A stretch of DNA of 64,000 bases from Azolla caroliniana (GCA_043228905.1 JBHGNT010000016.1:1364001-1428000), one strand, 5' to 3'; shown: positions 36,286-43,963, counted from the first letter of the stretch. Program-made: numbers and translations. The notes: generated from the letters alone by a model not told the origin.

Positions 36286-38715
36286 TCCTAAGAAGGGATA
36301 TTCATATTTTGAAGCACGTAGTCTCTATTTGTCAGAAGGGTGTAGCACCCAGACTTCCACGAAGGTCACCCATTCCAATATTGTTTAGGCCCAAGCGCGC
36401 TTAATTGTGGGGTTCTGATGGGATCCAATGCATTAGCTCCATTTGTTAGAAGGGTGTAGCACCCGGACTTCCACGAAGGTCACCCATTCCAATATTGTTT
36501 AGGCCCAAGCACGCTTAATTGTGGAGTTCTGATGGGATCTAATGCATTAGCACTGGTATTGGGAGAAAAGGTGACATACACACCATTCTACTAATATTTA
36601 GGAGTAACATTCACAGAGGCTCGGTTCTCCTTACAAAGGCTGCTTGTGCTCATATTTCTTGGGGATATGCAGCCCTTGGTGCACACATCAGTTCTAAGAA
36701 AAAGAGCTAAATTATAAATGTTTGATACACTTGTAACACCAACTCTCCTATACAGAGTACAACTTTGGGAACCAAGCTGCCATAGGGCTTATAACTAGAT
36801 AAATTGAACCACATGGTAAGGAGCAATGCATTGGTACTAAGTGATAATCCGGCTGGAGAGGGGAACAGCCCCAACAGTAGCCAAGGCATTATTCTGATAA
36901 ATGACTGGTATCCAATGGAGTTGGGCACTACCTGACCAAGGTACGCAAGGTTGACACTTAGGTCATCAAAACAGTTGGCTGAAAATGGAGATAATCATTG
37001 TTGGTATGCTGAAATGCAAGAATGGTTCTGGTCACATGGCATTACTGTAAACATAGACTCTGATTCAAATATAGCTTGGATTTTCCACACCAAAACATGA
37101 CAAGTGGAAAAGAATAGAATGATCCAGGTTGATATCATTAAATTGTATCATGAATCAAATGCAAAATAAGCAGCAAAGCAATCATATGATAAATAAAGGT
37201 TGGATATTTCACATGCTAGTAGCCTAATTCCTATTCGGGGAGGAGGTATGGGGAGGATATCCAAAGCATAATGAAAATGTCTTTGAGAAAGTGTAAATAA
37301 TACTTTGATCATGACACCCAATGATCAGAATGACCACCCCTTACTCGATGAGGCCAATTGAGATCAAATCCACCTTGTATGGATGCGTGATCAAGGTGAA
37401 TGCAATACCAGCATCAGATACCACTATATGCATGGCATTCTAGCTAGAAACTACAGAAAACAAACAAAAGTCAAATTCTCTCATCCACTTGGGCACATGA
37501 CATCCAAAACTGTTCAAGAAGTGGTGCATGGATGACCGACTAGATATTATTTGTAATAAATATGGGTGTTGTAGACTTTAAGCTCTATCCTGTCAACATC
37601 ATAAAAGCCACACGAGAAGCAGGAGAAACAAGCAATGGATTGGAACAGATCTGCCAATTGCACGAACACAGGGTGTAATTGCAAGAACACTATGCTTGTC
37701 ATCATGCCATTTTCTATGAAATAAGGAGATAACCCTAACCCTTCAAACAAGACACAGAGAGAGAGAGAGAGGAGTTAATATATCTTCTTTCTTTCTCATA
37801 AGCCTAGAGCACGAGGACACTTACCAGGAGACATCTGAATGCATCCAACATCATCGTCCCCAACCATCCACAATGAGATGGAAGATAATTATCTTACGAG
37901 CCAATAGCCATGACCTTGCCATTGAGAGTAGAATTTGAAGGAAAATATTTTTCTCTAATCCAAGGTATACTAATTAACTCATCTGAGAAGAAGAAACCTA
38001 CACCATCATAGCTGTTCCCAATAGTTAACTACAGCAAATTAATCTATGTGTTTCTGTGTTTGCATTCACAAGAGGTTAAATAATTTCCCAAGGGGATCGT
38101 GTCCCAAGATGGTCGTTATGTGGCAAGCGGGCTTGCTCTTTATATTTATTGCATGTATGTTAAAAGTGCATATCTGTGTATGTCCTTGTACACGAGAAGG
38201 ATGCCATGGCCTGAGATCAAGGATGAAGAAAATTTCACACTAAACTAGAAAGTGCTGTATATGCCAACATAAGGATGGAATCCCCTCTAATCATCACAGA
38301 TTTCCAGAACAGACTCCAGGAACTCCTCACAAAAAGCAAGCTGAAACTTTGTCTTCAAGGAACCCTATCTATAGACGATCACTGATGAAGCACGCCTCCC
38401 TCTGACCCATCAGTGAAGAAGTCTACCATTTCAGTGTTTTTTCTTAATCAAGGTCTTAAAGAGCATATATATTTTTGGCGTCTCCTTCAAGGATGAAAAT
38501 ATATCATCACCATCATCTCTAGGACAATAATACGTCGTCATCATCATTGTTTCTCTCTCAACACACATATGCTGCATTATTGAAAGCAAAACGTAGAGCA
38601 TACCTAAATTGCATAGCTCAACTGTACGTCCCTTAAGCTTGAATTGATCCCTAGTGAATGACTTGAGCCAATATTTCAACTTGGATTCTAGAGCCCTCGC
38701 GAGAAGGGACTCCAT
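13979..38715 (-). CDS. Chorein-N / bridge-like lipid transfer protein, 20 exons
   Basis: The model joins 20 exons on the minus strand: 38715-38604, 33142-33054, 32812-32709, 32568-32505, 29272-29187, 29103-29037, 28927-28865, 28777-28613, 28528-28435, 28349-28270, 28200-28125, 28053-28010, 27929-27862, 27710-27625, 27543-27434, 21254-19925, 19845-19592, 15401-15177, 15076-14920, 14280-13979. They total 3576 bases, 1191 codons plus TAG, with no internal stop and consistent phases. The N-terminus (MESLLARALESKLKYWLKSF, then GRTVELCNL) is a chorein-N lipid-transfer domain. YGFADK, VDLLPHPDMF and the PPPGGIVRFGV region fit the plant UHRF1BP1/BLTP3-like family. Such proteins form rod-like grooves moving lipids at membrane contacts; that role is inferred from family. 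Introns 6 and 12 use GC donors. Exon 15's acceptor (GAG) is the least certain junction. Confidence 0.85.
14736..14755. repeat. Poly(G) tract of about 20 bases in intron 19
   Basis: An unbroken run of G on the plus strand, so poly(C) in the gene's sense strand. Such runs are rare in plant introns and prone to length error. Confidence 0.85.
14920..15076 (-). CDS. Chorein gene exon 19
   Basis: VHVEATKEEVEYLIETVRLE followed by IEAASRIAAGLMQLLKL and SSIGQAAIKQLSNIG. This is a predicted amphipathic helical/coiled-coil segment near the C-terminus. Phase 0 in, phase 1 out; flanked by AG and GT sites. Confidence 0.85.
15177..15401 (-). CDS. Chorein gene exon 18
   Basis: 75 codons: IAVDGLEFIKP ... 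NGLDIEVLFGLNKD ... GHWVIEKLRSGIKNP|GTAAGT. It continues exon 17 in phase across a 4.2-kb intron filled with RTE-like LINE fragments. Confidence 0.85.
16250..16390 (-). mobile_element. RTE-like LINE 3'-end fragment
   Basis: Minus-strand copy of the recurring 3' tail: GGCCTCTTNAAAGACGTTAATATAT-like end, the GGCC/GGCC hairpin and the CAAAG.TG.GACAAC box. The terminal GAAA-type microsatellite lies at its left edge. Confidence 0.7.
16585..17652 (-). mobile_element. RTE-like LINE copy (RT thumb to 3' tail)
   Basis: Left edge is a (GAAA)/(GGAA) tail at about 16580-16625 followed by the common 3' UTR. Broken minus-strand frames give the zinc-finger-like ERICQLCHQGVESEEHY, KMAHYKTHFLHTLEDGF and, at 17656-17453, YTYLGVTFTGPRFSLREAA (post-YADD RT). 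The copy continues, after an insertion at 17653-18117, with the YADD region at 18118-18240. It lies in intron 17 of the chorein gene. Confidence 0.72.
17653..18117. mobile_element. Insertion in the RTE copy: AACCG-rich part plus 24-bp repeats
   Basis: The LINE sequence breaks after GATCTTGTTAC and resumes at GTCTGTGTACAG. The insert begins TAGCAATGGGCCCGG, is rich in AACCGAACCG/GGTTTGGTTT words like the hAT MITE at 50105-50599, and ends in a 24-bp tandem array. I could not find a matching right terminal inverted repeat or a target duplication, so its class is open. Confidence 0.45.
17971..18115. repeat. 24-bp tandem repeat, about six units
   Basis: Unit GATCAAATTTATGATAAGTA plus four bases, diverging toward the right. 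Being divisible by three it gives an apparent Asp/Tyr-rich peptide repeat, which I take as accidental. Confidence 0.8.
18118..19350 (-). mobile_element. RTE-like LINE pieces (YADD region and a second C-terminal copy)
   Basis: On the minus strand 18240-18180 encodes LLYANDIVLISDS, the catalytic RT motif with one Asp changed to Asn. Above it, 18290-19350 repeats the C-terminal region (NCVVKEWNLKNTVIV, then the GLAHS end) and an RT-end block near 19160-19330, so at least two truncated copies abut here. Confidence 0.6.
19592..19845 (-). CDS. Chorein gene exon 17
   Basis: Starts DEERLENELQLELGIPDELD and continues VNIQLRDWIFALE, a family block before the C-terminal helix region. It ends at ATT|GTAAGT after HPMQKVI. 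Phase 1 in, phase 0 out. Confidence 0.82.
19925..21254 (-). CDS. Chorein gene exon 16 (largest)
   Basis: 1330 bases, opening after TTGCAG with VELHEESCLRLASFLADGIV and ending VIKQ|G before GTGCGT. It contains DLEKDPACFMLWQGQPVDAS, LTIPPPGGIVRFGVHCKKL, NTSVEQLFFVLKMYEYLG, APSDTAVCLGLGTLELKFLE, RTLGGAIAIMSKLTWQDALV and ISGIRLGGGMLYSEALLHRF. All are conserved blocks of the plant chorein/BLTP3-like family and none is broken. Confidence 0.9.
21930..22085 (-). mobile_element. RTE-like LINE 3'-end fragment
   Basis: Common 3' tail with GGCC hairpin (slightly mutated) and A/G-rich microsatellite at the left edge. Intron 15 of the chorein gene. Confidence 0.65.
22175..23275 (-). mobile_element. RTE-like LINE copy, C-terminal half
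   Basis: Tail at 22180-22255, then minus-strand fragments containing FRKMAHYKVLFLHIGKW and VKVEVGRYDAHTP (C-terminal domain), and RT-end-like sequence to about 23270. All frames are broken. Confidence 0.65.
23300..23866. other. Intron 15 segment without recognised element
   Basis: Contains a GAGGTGAATGA-type short repeat near 23450-23500 but nothing I can name. Confidence 0.35.
23868..23965 (+). mobile_element. SINE-like repeat, tRNA-derived head
   Basis: TAGCCTAGTGATTAGGGCC resembles a Pol III A box and GAGTTCAAATCTC a B box about 35 bases later. The copy ends AATTATTCC followed by a T-run. The same arrangement with about 75% matching bases occurs on the minus strand at 26344-26455. The lack of a full cloverleaf argues for a SINE rather than a tRNA gene. 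Confidence 0.6.
24100..24485 (+). mobile_element. RTE-like LINE 3' UTR and tail
   Basis: About 330 bases of the shared 3' UTR (GATAAAGGCCATTATCTCCC, later AGATCTTTTGAAGAC, TTTGTTGTTCTCAAAG, the GGCC hairpin) ending in (CTTT)n-like sequence. Confidence 0.7.
24486..25838. other. Intron 15 segment, unknown low-copy sequence
   Basis: No coding similarity found. It includes an imperfect array at 25430-25610 listed separately. The GC-richer part at 25200-25330 does not match anything I recognise. Confidence 0.35.
25430..25610. repeat. Degenerate short tandem array
   Basis: Repeated words GCCTCGTTCGAACATT, CACCTCGTC and GCCTCACTTGAATG recur every 17-25 bases, about eight times. It looks like an old minisatellite. 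Confidence 0.6.
25839..25886. repeat. Direct repeat left of an RTE fragment
   Basis: A 48-base stretch containing GAAGAACCCCTAAATGAGTC is repeated at about 26261-26308 on the other side of the RTE fragment, with two to three differences. It may be an unusually long target duplication. Confidence 0.6.
25887..26230 (-). mobile_element. RTE-like LINE 3'-end copy
   Basis: (GAAA)n tail at 25887-25903, GGCC hairpin, CAAAG-box and the rest of the common 3' UTR up to the ATTATCACCCGCCATC region. 5'-truncated within the UTR. Confidence 0.7.
26344..26455 (-). mobile_element. SINE-like repeat, second copy
   Basis: On the minus strand TGGCCCAGTGGTTAGTGCC (A-box-like) and GAGTTCAAATGTCC (B-box-like), ending AATTATTCCTTTTT. 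It aligns with 23868-23965 across its length. Confidence 0.6.
26456..27415 (-). mobile_element. RTE-like LINE copy with RT fragment
   Basis: 3' UTR at 26456-26700, then the C-terminal zinc-binding region (LEIEVGRYARIYLEERICQL, CHQVVESEERYVCHC) and at 27415-27191 an RT piece: KLYGSILDSEL, GCHSHRQPGFQKGFTTFDHM and LLLCFVDF. RT and C-terminal parts are joined with an internal deletion that removes YADD. It ends 20 bases from exon 15. Confidence 0.75.
27434..29272 (-). CDS. Chorein gene exons 5-15
   Basis: Eleven short exons (44-165 bases) form a compact block with introns of about 70-130 bases. Landmarks: IADGMTFQVGTVNLSLETRGG (exon 5, in part), ITIRNLILYTTNEAWQ (6), VVNLKEARDFSNNK (7), LEWESLSVDLLPHPDMF (8), NPLGLEVQVQIPQAM (9), GLRALLRFMTGMYVCMN (10), SLVSVTVDHIFLCIKDA (11), DFQLEFLLHNLQYMR (12), MARIYIGDLFLR (13), DTFSHSCNNLVQP (14), GTPLFLLL...FVPSNRIVM (15). 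Donors after exons 6 and 12 are GCAAGC rather than GT. Exon 15 needs a GAG acceptor to stay in frame and is less certain than the others. Confidence 0.78.
29330..29580 (+). mobile_element. RTE-like LINE 3'-end fragment
   Basis: Common 3' UTR from the GCTAGAGATCTTTCGAAGAC box through the GGCC hairpin; the microsatellite tail is missing or replaced. Located just above exon 5 in intron 4. Confidence 0.65.
29660..31790 (+). mobile_element. RTE-like LINE, longest copy in the window
   Basis: Broken plus-strand frames give, in order, IIKSGDPMMPTNYT, KLHGSILESELSIW, YYCFVDF, LLYADDIVLISNSLEGLQRY (catalytic YADD), FLGEEKVAYIYSYAYL, RLALMLSKQLAEHGDIHCWY, MTKVKKNRVIRTNIINLENK, then 3' UTR and (CTTT)n at about 31762-31780. 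This defines RT, thumb, C-terminal domain and tail of the family. Stops and frameshifts are frequent. No endonuclease part is present, so it is 5'-truncated. Confidence 0.8.
32505..33142 (-). CDS. Chorein gene exons 2-4
   Basis: Exon 2 (33142-33054) reads DINGEVLHASIGLP and ends VGKLELK|GTACGT. Exon 3 (32812-32709) reads VPPFSNVQTEPVVVQVDKLD and ends in AAT|GTAAGG. Exon 4 (32568-32505) is Ser/Thr-rich and ends SYGFADK|GTTCTC. Phases are 1, 0, 2, 0. These encode the rest of the chorein-N domain with its alternating hydrophobic beta-strands. The introns between them are a few hundred bases or less and free of transposons. Confidence 0.85.
33494..33868 (+). mobile_element. RTE-like LINE 3' UTR copy
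   Basis: A clean 375-base copy of the 3' UTR ending TTAATATATCTTTCTTTCTT. It may be flanked by ATACCAGTGTTTT (33481-33493) and ATACTCTAGTGTTTT (33870-33884) as a diverged target duplication. Intron 1 of the chorein gene. Confidence 0.7.
34240..34735 (-). mobile_element. RTE-like LINE C-terminal part (inverted partner)
   Basis: Minus-strand C-terminal sequence of the family (GYEDQRCLG-like end, ISCLSVD-like zinc region, all broken). It is joined at 34736-34740 to a plus-strand RT piece. Confidence 0.6.
34740..35025 (+). mobile_element. RTE-like LINE RT fragment in inverted orientation
   Basis: Plus-strand words YCCFVDFHKGFNIV and KNVHSYWVVGG match the RT palm of the same family. Opposite orientation to the neighbouring C-terminal piece is what twin priming produces. 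Confidence 0.55.
36250..36284. repeat. (TA)n microsatellite
   Basis: About 17 TA units directly downstream of an RTE 3' end; takes the place of the usual (CTTT)n tail. Confidence 0.85.
36337..36559 (-). pseudogene. 5S-rRNA-derived tandem dimer
   Basis: Two minus-strand copies (36559-36451 and 36436-36337), offset 114 bases, read GATCCCATCAGAACTCC, AATTAAGCGTGCTTGGGC (A-box/IE region), GGATGGGTGACC-like and GAAGTCCGGGTGCTACACCC (C-box end). These are the conserved parts of plant 5S rRNA. Internal bases between the boxes are mutated (CCTAAACAATATTGGAATGG), so they are not functional rRNA. Units abut with almost no spacer, unlike plant 5S arrays. A Cassandra-like TRIM LTR or a 5S-derived SINE is possible. 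Confidence 0.8.
37150..38600. other. Intron 1 segment near exon 1
   Basis: No coding similarity. A (GA)n run at 37757-37771 is followed by an RTE-like end TTAATATATCTTCTTTC at 37776-37795. Otherwise unremarkable. Confidence 0.4.
38604..38715 (-). CDS. Chorein gene exon 1 (start codon)
   Basis: ATG at 38715-38713. It encodes MESLLARALESKLKYWLKSF and on to GRTVELCNL, 37 codons plus one base, followed by AG|GTATGC. The amphipathic start is the conserved chorein-N opening and supports this ATG. Exon 2 continues in phase 5.46 kb away. The 5' UTR and promoter lie above 38715; I could not place a TATA box. Confidence 0.88.
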
Positions 38716-39779
38716 TGCTTTTGATACAGACCCTTCTCAATCAATCAATCACATCCTCTGGGTAAGATCACGAAACACAGATTTGCTGCCATATGCTTGC
38801 CATGTAAATCTCTTCAATAGATCTCGAATTTTTTCCAAAAGAGATCCGATATTAATTCTAGAAGGATACATTCTTCAACATCTTGAACGGACACATTTGC
38901 TTTCTCAATACAAAGAAGAATGCTGTCTCCTCAATAGATCTTTGGGTGCTGTAGAGGTTTTAGGTGCTTTCGATTTTCTGAGACCTGCTTGTACTTTAAT
39001 GCAACAATTATCTGCTAACCCATCTACAGTATTTGAACTAAATTGCAGGTTGTATCCTAAAGCACATTGTTTTTGTGAAAATTCATCAGAGAGATTGACG
39101 CTACAGATTCAATCGACAGCTTGACTGCTCTCCAGATAATCCACGCCAGGTCAAAAAAAAATCGAGAAAAATTACCAGAGAATTTCAAGTATCTGGTACA
39201 GGTTCAATGGGAAAGCTTCAGGTAGAATTATGTTCACATTATCGGCGCAACACAAAACAGTGTTCTGAAAAGTCGCCAGAAGAGATTAATCTAGGACAGG
39301 TGCAATGGAGAAGTTCGAATTGGCTTCTGTTCAGATCATTCATGCAAAAAATGAAAGATTTTAAATGCTGCATTCTCTGCTGAAAATCTACCAAACCAGA
39401 ATTGAATGGAATTCTTACAAGAACGTGCATAACTTTCTCAGAAAGACAATATAAGTTGTTGCATTCCAATGGTGAGAATCTGGCGAGAGAATTTGAATCT
39501 CCAAGGTTCAATGGGGAGATCTATAAAAGATCGGCTTCTGCAATTCAGCAGAGCTACAAAAAACATCCTTGACGAGATTTCACCAGAGAAACTGCGGGAG
39601 ATTAATGGGAAGGAATGGAGCCACAGCAAGATAAACCAGATCATCCACGCAAAGAAAGCTGGAGCTGAAGCAGCAGCGTTAAATGGAAGGCTTTTCTTCT
39701 TTCTGGGTCGACTGCCGATCGATCTCCTGCGCAAAAAGCGAGTGCTGATTCCCTTTTTACCCTCCACGTTTATCTTGGC
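38716..39779 (-). other. Upstream region of the chorein gene
   Basis: Probably 5' UTR and promoter. Imperfect repeats with GGTTCAATGG and AAAGATCGGCTTCTG words occur at about 39200, 39300 and 39510. Overlapping open frames on both strands show no known domain. I could not assign a start site. Confidence 0.3.
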
Positions 39780-40290
39780 ATATTACGCAGTAAAGTATAT
39801 CCTAATTTCCAGAAATACCCCTGCCCATTTCTTTATTTCCCAATATGCCCTTCTGTTAAATGCCTGAAATACCCCTGGATTTTCTCTTTATTTCCCAAAA
39901 TGCCCTCCCGCGTTATTTCTTTATTTCCCTACCATGCCCTTTCTGTTATATTTGACCGAAATACCCCTGTGATTTCTGTATTCTCTCACCAATGCCCTTT
40001 CTTCTATATTTGCCTGAAATGCCGCTAAGTATTTCCTTATCTCCCACACGTAACCTTTTTGATATATCTCCCTCAAATACCCCTAAATATTTCTTTATTT
40101 CCAAACATGCCCCACAATTACTTCTTTTTTTCCAATATTGTTATTTCTATTATATCCCCCCCAAGTGCATTTTTCTTTATTTCCCAATATGCCCTTTTGG
40201 TATATGCCACGTTGAGAGATACCCCCAAATGCCTAAAATACGCCTGTATATTTCTCTAACCTTCCCGAAAATACCTTCCTAAATCTTAGT
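39780..40290. repeat. Minisatellite with CCCAATATGCCC units
   Basis: About eight diverged units of roughly 60-70 bases built from TTTCTTTATTTCCCAATATG, CCCTTTTGTTATAT and GCCTGAAATACCCC. Spacing is variable, so this is an old array. Confidence 0.75.
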
Positions 40291-40739
40291 TTCAAAGGTA
40301 ACAATTTATTTGATGCCCCATGAGCATCTTGGGAGGAACATGGAAGAACTCGAAATACCAAGTGAATGGAATTTCTCAAACTTATGTGAGGGTGATATGT
40401 GTTTGTATACATGAGATAGAATAGAATATTTTCACCCTTAACACTAGTTGTGTTACGTAAGGATAACCGCCTTCACTAGCTCTTCTCCTTGGTTTACTTA
40501 TTGATGAATTGGAAAAAATGGTTGATAAGTTTGTAAAATAACATAACAGAGAAGTTATAATTGGGAATGCAAATTTGATGCTTTTGTTACAACAAATGGT
40601 TTGTTTCTTCTGGAAAATACTTTAGGAGTTGAATAGTATTCTATGTATCGAAAAACTTTTGTGTGCACAATAAGTTGACTACCAATAGCTTTAGCCTCTA
40701 ACCATGCATATGGGGAGTCTTAACAATTAAGGATATTTA

Positions 40740-40880
40740 TTCCATGCATTGGTTCAATAATTATCCACTTGAAATAATAGAAAGCTTTAAATACTTTGGG
40801 CTTCAAATTCCCTTCAATAATAAATGGAAGGAATGTGATATTCACTATGTGAAAATGGGAAAGAATGTTTACTCAAATGT
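40740..40880 (+). pseudogene. LINE RT-like relic
   Basis: NNYPLEIIESFKYFGLQIPF and KWKECDIHYVKMGKNVYSN resemble the thumb region after YADD in some LINE RTs. The piece is short and has no neighbouring domain, so the call is weak. Confidence 0.3.
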
Positions 40881-40884
40881 GTCT

Positions 40885-41345
40885 ATCTCCAACTTCACAA
40901 ATCTACATGGCCGTCCTTCTCTCGTGGAATGCATTGATTATAGGATATGTTGAGCACAACCCAGTTGAAGATTTCTTGTGGTTTATTTGGTGAGGCACAA
41001 GAAATATTTTCAAAGCTTCGATTTCGAGATACATGGATGTGGAATGCTTCGATAGCGAGTTTCATCAAACAAGGTGATGATCTAGGAGCAATTATTTGTT
41101 TTGATCAAATGCTATTTGGTGCCCCCCCTGAGGCCATTACGTCCACATCTGATCTTAAGATATGTAGTTACAAAATAAGAAATGGAGAGAGAGGGAAAGA
41201 ATTACATATCCAAATTATAAGGGGTTGTTGGAGAAAGATTGGGTTATTTTTTGGTTCTTTCATAGATTCTCAAGAAGTCTTCAACGTGATTCCACAAAAG
41301 AATGTCGGCTTGTGGAACAATCTCATTGCCCTCCTAAATCCAAAA
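40885..41345 (+). pseudogene. PPR protein (PLS type) relic
   Basis: SWNALIIGYVEH (frame shifted at about 40945) is followed by GLFGEAQEIFSKLRFRDTWM, WNASIASFIKQGDDLGAIIC, then FDQMLFGAPPEAIT, LKICS, GKELHIQII and SQEVFNVIPQKNVGLWNNLI. The spacing of W-N, F-x-x-M and G-x-x-x-H motifs is that of pentatricopeptide repeats in plant organelle RNA-binding proteins. Only about four repeats remain, with a frameshift and no start, so it is a fragment. Confidence 0.7.
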
Positions 41346-42336
41346 TTTATGTGTTGTAATTTTGTCGTGTTCTTGTTCTAGGATAATTTGCCTCCCAATT
41401 TTCGTGTTGTACCTGAAAAATTGAACCAGCTTTGCCCCCTCAATTTGTTCATGAGTTCTCTAGAAATACATTGTTGGGTCCCATGATAGCTGATCTGAAT
41501 GCCCTTCTATTGGCCAACACTCCCTAGGCTTAGGGTCAACAATAATATCCTTTCCATTTTTTGCTATCAGCCTAATCGGCCTTTCACTTTGATAGGCTGG
41601 TTGCTCGCCTCTTGCCATTCCGTGCTCTATTTTGTAGTAGCATGCCTCATTCGATTATGCTTTCATTCCCTTAATGCCAATTAAACAATGCTCAACATCT
41701 ATAAGTCCTGTCCACTCAATTTCAAAGGTACTTATTTCTTCCTCTTCCAAGGCATGCTTGTAGCATGCAATGGCATCTGTAATTCTCTTGAGCATGCCTT
41801 TACCCCTGCTTATTCTCCATGTTCTAGCCTTTTGAGTGCCCACCTCATTGGACAGAAACCGCTTCCACTCCACTAATGCATTCCCTTGGACATTGATTAA
41901 GTTGGCCCATTTGAAACCTGTTTTTTGTCCTATCATCAGCCCATCCACATCTCTAATCAATGGGTTCCATACAATTGGCATGTGCATCCTGGCATATGCA
42001 TCATTTCTCCACCTACATGTGGATCCCCTTTCTGATTTCTTGCCATGCTTTCATAATTCCAACAACACATAGACTCTGCATACTTCCCTAGTATTTGGGT
42101 TGCATTGCAGGCACAAAGCCCCAAAAGGGGTTGCTTGGCCAGCTTCCCCCTTGTCTCAACAACCACATATTCCATCTACGTCTCCATAGAATTTTCCAAG
42201 GTGCCTCAGGTGGTTGTAAGCTCCTGACCACTAGTTTTCCTAGCAAGGCCTTCGTTTGCACCACGGGATCTATCAATCCCACCTTGCCTTCACTTTTTCC
42301 TTTTATAAGTGTGGTCCAAGCAACCCTTGCAGTGGT

Positions 42337-42972
42337 CTATTTTTCCTCCATGCCCCCCCATAAGAAATTTTTAATAATCCTTTTTATCAATTTCATCGAC
42401 TTGGGCACGATTATCCACCATGCAACAGTATACCATATAGTGGACATTAGAATTTGATTTGCAATCACAATCTTGCCCGCAAAGGATAATTTTCTTTCAT
42501 TCCACCATATTAGCTTCACTTTTATTTTGTCCACTAGTAGATTGTAGTGTTCTACCCGATCAATGTCCATACCAAATTTGAAGCCCAAGTATCTAGTAGC
42601 TTCTCCTCTCCTTAACCATCTGAAATTGGGGACAGGGGCCCCATTTAACACGAGCTTATTACTGGTCCAAATGCCCATTGATTTATTCCAATTTATTTTA
42701 GCCTCCGATCCCCTACAGAACTCATCAATTGCACTTTGCAATCTGCCCAAGTTGTTTTCATCACCCTTGACATAGGTCATTGTGTCATCAACATATGTTG
42801 TATCAAGCACTATCCCTACATCATCAGACAAGGTAAGGCCTTTTATTTGCCAAGATCTATCAACAATTTGGTAATGCAAAGCTTCTGCTACAATGAGGTA
42901 TAAGTACGGGGCCAATGGGCATCCTTGGCGTACCGAATGTAGCATCTTAAAAGCTCTTCCCCATACTTCCAA
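42337..42972 (-). pseudogene. LINE-C reverse transcriptase, palm/thumb
   Basis: SVRQGCPLAPYLYLIVAEAL, then TTYVDDTMTYVKGDENN (YVDD in place of YADD), AKINWNKSMGIW and ATRYLGFKFGMD, ending in KLSFAGKIVIANQ. Standard L1-type RT blocks, about 211 codons open. Separated by a stop or frameshift from 42983-43273. Confidence 0.82.
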
Positions 42973-42982
42973 CCATTAAAAC

Positions 42983-43273
42983 CTAGTTGTATGCACCTCT
43001 GTAAAAGGCACCCATTCCAAGGATCCATTGTTGTTCAAAGCCTAGGGCTGCCATCACTGCTTCTAAGAATTCCCTAGAGATCCTACCATATGCTTTTTCG
43101 AAGTCGAGTAACATTACTATCAAATCCAGTTCTTGCTCCTCTGCCCATGCTGAGTATTCCCAAAAAGTTATCACATTGTCAACAATGCTCTTGTTTTCCA
43201 AGAAGCTAGTTTGCGTTGTATGTATAATGTCCCCGAGTATTGTTTTCAATCTCTTACTTACAACTTTGGCCAT
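42983..43273 (-). pseudogene. LINE-C reverse transcriptase, central part
   Basis: KVVSKRLKTILGDIIHTTQT, SFLENKSIVDNVI and VMLLDFEKAYGRISREFLEA. LDFEKAYDR is the catalytic-Asp motif A; here R replaces the usual D after Y-G but the first Asp is kept. Confidence 0.8.
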
Positions 43274-43309
43274 TACCTATTAAGCATTGGTGAGGATCGT
43301 CAATGGTCA

Positions 43310-43861
43310 CTAATTATCGAGCATTGTCAGCTCTTTTCCCTCCTTGGGTATTAAATAAATCATTCCCCTACATATTGTTGTGGGCATTAATTCTTCTGCC
43401 ATAATGTATTGCATCCCTTCTAGCATGTCATCCTTAATTAGATCCCAATACTTGATGTAAAAGTATATAGGAAGTTTGTCAATTCCTGCACAACTTTGTT
43501 TGTTCATATTCCCAATAGCATCCCACAATTCTTGCATACCTATAGGGGTATTTAGTCGGTCCATCATCTGAGCAGGAACTTTCCTAGGTATCCTATTTAT
43601 TATATTTCTAAAGGTAGCATGATCAATCTGTTCCTCTTTGCATACATTAAGTAGTTGAGTATAATAGCTTGTGCCTATTTCAAGCATTTCCTCCTTGCAT
43701 GTGGTCATTGTGCCATCTATCTTTTTTAAACATGAAGGTTGAGTCCCGGATCCTCTGCATTTGACAACTTCAAAAAAACCTTTAGTAACCCAGTCTCCTA
43801 CCCTCATCCAGCTTGCTACCTTACTTCGATAGGCATAGGTATTCCTTAGTTTCTGGTACAT
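43310..43861 (-). pseudogene. LINE-C RT N-terminal region
   Basis: RVGDWVTKGFFEVVK, MNKQSCAGIDKLPIYFYIKY (PGPDGL equivalent) and CRGMIYLIPKEGKE. The linker between endonuclease and RT plus RT motif 0-1. Confidence 0.78.
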
Positions 43862-43963
43862 CTCTAATTTGCTTTTGGCCTCATCTAGTTGGGTCTCAAT
43901 CCATACATTATGTGGGTATAATTCTCTTAGTCATTGCATAGAAGCGAGTGTCCATTGCATTCT

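Larger units (their letters stand above)
35850..37140 (+). mobile_element. RTE-like LINE copy split by a nested insertion
   Basis: RT sequence ends at GTAACAAGATCAAAACC (about 35936) and resumes at about 36559 with TTGGGAGAAAAGGTGAC, the next bases of the family consensus. Downstream come VTFTEARFSLQRL and TLVTPTLLYRVQLWEPS equivalents. The insert holds another RTE 3' end (36060-36230), a (TA)n tail and the 5S-like dimer. Confidence 0.7.

Noticed and set aside
38654-39124. A 156-codon plus-strand open frame.
   Set aside because: It runs antisense to exon 1 and the upstream region of the chorein gene and has no recognisable domain.
39469-39867. A 132-codon plus-strand open frame next to the chorein 5' end.
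   Set aside because: No domain, overlapped by an equally long minus-strand frame, and running into the minisatellite; not supported as a gene.
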